Below are positions 59,831-64,000 of a stretch of DNA of 64,000 nucleotides, piece by piece (position 1 is the stretch's first letter; the number at the start of each line of letters is the position of its first letter). The notes beneath the pieces were generated by a model. That model ran no database searches, was not told the DNA's origin, and saw only the letters and a list, made by a program, of their open reading frames with translations. Source of the DNA: Serilophus lunatus (taxonomy: Eukaryota > Chordata > Aves > Passeriformes > Eurylaimidae). Location: positions 714,212 to 778,211 of the forward strand of contig VXBA01005890.1 in assembly GCA_013399895.1 (NCBI GenBank), given 5' to 3'. The position numbers and the translations under genes are program-made.

Positions 59831-62800
59831 AGAAAATATTTAAGCTTAAGATCTGTAAAAGACAAACCTTAACCAAATCAAGTCCTTCTTCACTGAACAC
59901 CATGGATTTAATGTGAGTTTATTTGAATTTTTCTCCTCCAACTCAGATGCAATCATGAAATAGAGATAATACTTCTCTCCATGGCAACCCCAACGGAGTC
60001 CATGAGCTACTCCATGGGCTACTGTTCTTCCACTGAACTTCTTCCTTTTCTTCAAGGCCAGTGGAGCTCAAAATCCATAGTAAGTTTATGTAGAGAGTGC
60101 TAGACAGCTACTACACTTCATTTTCTTCTGTCTTGGAGAACTCATCATCTCTTTTTAAAAAGGTTCCAGGAGTTTGTTATCCATGGCTCACCAAACTTAC
60201 TTTCAAAGTTGGTGCCAAAGGATTGAGGCTTTATCAGTTCATAACTGTCCCTGCTTTTTTCCTTTGTTTACAGTTGGGTTTTTTTGCAAAAATGTTTGTT
60301 TGTGTCAGGCATTCAGTAGTGCCTGCCTGAGTCAGTAAGTGGACATTAATAGTAGGACTCAGAGAAGTAAACTAGTATCTCTAAACTGCTATCTCATCAT
60401 AGCTCGTCTTCTCTGTAGAGTTCTGCAGAGCATGTTTGCTCAGAGCACCATGGAATTCAATCTCTGGCTGCATCCACGTATCCAGGATTGAGTTTTCAGT
60501 CTAACTACACTGGCATTTCTTGCCAGCCTTTTACTTTCTCACAATGGTAACTGATTTTATTGTGTGCTTCAGGTATTTTACTATGGAACAAGAGAGTTGG
60601 GAATCATGGAGCCAGCTTTCAGGAGTTAGAAAATCAGGCTGGAGAGCTAGACAGTGTGGAGAGCTCTGTGAGATGGAGGTTGTAGCAATTGCTATCAAGA
60701 CTCACTAGTACAAAATTTTATTCTGCATCCTAGAAAGTATGGAGGGCCATATCTGAATTTGCTTTGCCCTCCTCTGCGCCTTCTGGTACAGGACAGCATC
60801 TGGACTACTCTTTTCAAAGGGAAGTCAGTCTTTCATGTTTTTGTATCTGTTAAGCACAATCCTCAGGTGTTTGAGACTTTCAAACTTTCTAACCACATAG
60901 TAAAACATTTTAAAAGAGTACCTCTAGCCAAATAGGCAACTGACTCTCAAAAGCATTTGTTGTTTTCTAGTAATGGCTTCTGGTTAAGAAATCTCAGCCA
61001 TCTGCTTTCCATCTTATGTATATTGATGTTGTTTTTTATTTAGTCAGCATTTTATGGGGCCATTATAATAAGGGGAAGTCTAAATAATTAAAACTGTATC
61101 ATGGCTTCATGATCATTAGTGGTAAAACATCTGTTGACACAAATTTACCACTGAGTTTTTTTTGTCTCTTTTTTTTTTCACTACTAAAGCTGCTTCAGAT
61201 ATGCTGATGCTTTTCTTCTGAGACATCAGTGTAGCCGTCTCCTGTAGTGTATTAATGTTAACAAGGGTTGGCTGCAAAAGTGTCAGGCACTTAAACATAA
61301 AAATTGACAGTGCCATCCAAAGCCATAGACTGCTGCCTGCCTTTCCTGCTGCTTGGCCCTTTTTCAGGAATATAGAAATTCTCAACTATTTCATGTTCTA
61401 AAACAGTTACAGAACAGAAGCAATTGTAATTTGCTATGCTGTAATTAGAAGTTATTTCAATACTAATATGGAATAATACAGCATGCAGGTTGAAAAAGTC
61501 ATCTTCATATTAAGCTGGCTAGTGATGTTCACCTTGGACTGCTGGGTTTGAAAAGAGAACTCTCTTTCGCACTGACTGGTAACATGTGAACAATACCTTT
61601 TTCTCTGTAGAGGCTGCTATTTGAAAAGGAAGTATTTTCAACCATTTAAAAATGGGAATTCCTGATTATACAGGCATGTCTACTACACTGTCTTCTGACC
61701 AAATATTCTGAATAATTCATATTTCTATTGGGCAAATATTTCTGGACTAACCTTTTTCTTTAAAACTCTGTGAACTAAACTAGTACAGTTTTAAAAAGCT
61801 CATACTGGTTAAATGATGAGCTTGTTAACATTTCTGCAGTTTTGCAGGCAGGGCTATTCTTTAAAACCAGACCACAACAGAAAGTATTTTTTTCCTGTAT
61901 TATTGTACCTATTACAGGCTTTGGAGACTTGTTTTTTATGTTTTACACTCTATAATCAATATTATATTCCTGGCAGGGGATTAGCCTGATTAGATTCTTG
62001 GGACATATCTGTGATGCTGTCCAAAGAACAAGATGAACTGGCTGTCAAGCTCGGACTCACCAACCATGCTCATTCTGGCCCCTCATGTCTTCCTGTAGGG
62101 GTCACTCCATCAGAATTACCCATGTCCTCCAGAGTCTGCAAGCACTCATATTGTTTAGTTCCTCTTTGTATAGTCCATTCATGCTATAGCCCATACAGGC
62201 AGTAGATACTCACCCTATGAATGCTCTGAGCTGCAGGATAACATATGAGACATCTGGCAACGTGAGCTGATGCTGTGTGAATTAATAGAACTCTCAATAC
62301 TTGGTTTGGGACCCCCTTTTTAGCCTACAACATAAGCATAAAGTGGGTATTTTCACCTTACTCAGCAGGTAACAGAGCTACCTGGTTGTAACCGTATACC
62401 CAGACAGGAGGGATAACAATTTGCCAGTACTAAAGAGAGAAAGGGACTGAATGAAGGGAAAAAATTTTGGCTGCAACCATTGCTTTCACACAGAGCTGGT
62501 AAATGTTAAAAAATCATCCAGAGTCAGGGAAAAAGCCCAAAGCAGAAATATGCAATAACGCAAGTCTTCTGACCAGCATATACAGTGACCAGTGATTTCA
62601 TGTGACAAATAGAAAATAGACAAATATGAATAGACCTGTTTCTAGAAACTATTTGGGATTGAATTAGACTGTCCCTTTTTAGCCCTTGCATATTAATGCT
62701 GGAACTGGTCACTAAGTAGGATGGAAGTCCGCCATTGACTTTAGAGGGACGGAAAAAGTTGTGCAGCAGGATGAAACCCCATTTTATGCACTTAAAATTA

Positions 62801-64000
62801 GAGTTTTAAGCTCAAGGCTTGTCTGTGTTTGTTTTCCACTGTGCATAACCTAGTGACAGTGGTTTGACAGGTATCTTTCTCTAGGCTCTTGAAAGCACAT
62901 ACATTTTCTTTCCTCTTGTTCCTTAATAGACAGTGTTTTCTGTGGATGTAGTGGATTTAATTATTTAAATCTTGTTCATGTCCTGGTACTTTACAGACGA
63001 CTGTACCTTAAATCTCTGACAGTAACATAATGTGTATTAACATTCTCAGCAGAAGAAATATGCAGACAACATGGGCACTTACTGTAACACTCCTTTATTA
63101 AGATGCAATTGCAATTCATGAAATAATTCCAAAATAGTAAAAAAAAAGGTTGGAAGATAAATACCATAAATAGAGTCCCTAGAAACCACCTCTCACTTTA
63201 ACTGAGAACAGCTGCAATATTGCAGAAGCCCAGGGAGTGTTGCCGTTCATGTTCTCCCTCCCTGGCTTCTTCTAGGGGAGCACAGTACATTTTGACTAAC
63301 ATACTGGCAAGTTTGTATGCAAATCTTTTTCTTCAATATAAACCAAAATGAATTTAAGAGGTCCTTGCACTCAGGAAGGTTGATCCATAGACGCTATTTT
63401 CCTCATTTCCTTTGTTCATAAAACGTTGCCTGTAAATTGGGTTGTGCCTTTAAGATCTCCAATTGAACAGGGCGTCTGGGAACGCAAGGGAGCACTTGCT
63501 CTGCCAAAACTTTGCAAGCACAAATAGGAATGAATTGGAAGATGTATATATGTTATCTGCTTCATCTTCCAGTTCAAAGATTGTGTTTGGGCTAGTCTTT
63601 CATGTTACTTCTTTATCATTACTACTGGAGGAAAAAAAAAAAAAGAAAGGAAAAAAAAGTGCACCATGTCATACAGCTCTCCCAGAACTCATGTCTCTAT
63701 TGAACAGGCATTAGAGCAAAGAAATAGTGAGAACCTGGTATTTTTCAGTCCCAGTTGTATAACTGATGAGAAACTATAACATATCCTTAATCTGAAAATA
63801 CTCCTGTGTGTGTTTTTGGAGACAGAAGCCAGGTATTAAGAAACACAGAGACAAACATCCTAATAGCCCAGGTGCATAACTTGCACTTTTAAGTCATTCT
63901 CTCTCCCATGCCCACATAAATAATTTTATTTTCCTGAAAGCCAAGTCAGATGCACAACCCAATACAACCAATTTAAAAGCATCAAATATGTCTTTGTGTA
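59831..64000. other. Long non-coding stretch, nothing recognised
   Basis: AT-rich to the end of the window. A minus-strand AATAAAGGAG word at about 63090-63099 is an isolated poly(A)-like signal. A/G-rich runs occur at 63630-63658. No exon, RNA gene or repeat family is supported. Confidence 0.5.

Noticed and set aside
1..64000. CRISPR arrays, bacterial operons, phage or plasmid features
   Set aside because: No regularly spaced repeats with unique spacers and no dense gene packing. The repeat content is that of a bird chromosome.

Overview
This window looks like chromosomal DNA from a bird, most likely a passerine (songbird), and is almost entirely non-coding. The evidence is the repeat content: eight truncated CR1 LINE fragments with the bird-type 3' end, a tRNA-Ile-headed SINE with a CR1-like tail (from memory, the passerine TguSINE1 type), three solo retroviral LTRs, and a background of very old MIR-like core-SINEs. 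Most of the sequence is AT-rich and CpG-poor, broken by two sharp CpG-dense blocks. I found no complete, recognisable protein-coding gene. The longest open frames lie in GC-rich LTR or CpG-island sequence and are almost certainly chance frames.

Layout. 0-9.7 kb: AT-rich DNA with two CR1 fragments, a MIR-like fragment and the tRNA-Ile/CR1 SINE. 9.7-11.95 kb: an LTR cluster, with a short solo LTR (9721-10030, minus) followed by a 1.68-kb solo LTR (10176-11851, minus) inserted in a TA-rich microsatellite. 12.1-15.8 kb: weak hints of a minus-strand transcript, namely a poly(A) signal near 12.12 kb and a possible exon at 15.56-15.80 kb. 16-28 kb: gene-poor, with an AC microsatellite, a MIR, a 35-bp tandem duplication and a possible LINE-1-like protein remnant at 28.2 kb. 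28.8-29.75 kb: two CR1 fragments with opposed 3' ends, directly beside a 0.6-kb CpG island with a CTCF-like site. 30-45 kb: MIR and CR1 fragments, a GACA/GATA microsatellite and a poly-G tract ending in N. 45.2-47.3 kb: a large CpG island, the best promoter candidate here, containing a 55-base gap and an exact 198-bp direct duplication that is probably an assembly artefact. 47.7 kb: a strong splice-acceptor-like site. 48-58 kb: AT-rich sequence with little recognised. 58.2-59.8 kb: a CR1 fragment, then a 1.38-kb plus-strand solo LTR of the same family as the 10-12 kb element, with a perfect 5-bp target duplication. 59.8-64 kb: nothing recognised.

The window reads as intergenic or long-intron DNA with one strong and one smaller CpG-island promoter. 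The genes those islands serve cannot be named from this sequence. All repeat family names rest on recall of consensus features, not on a database search.
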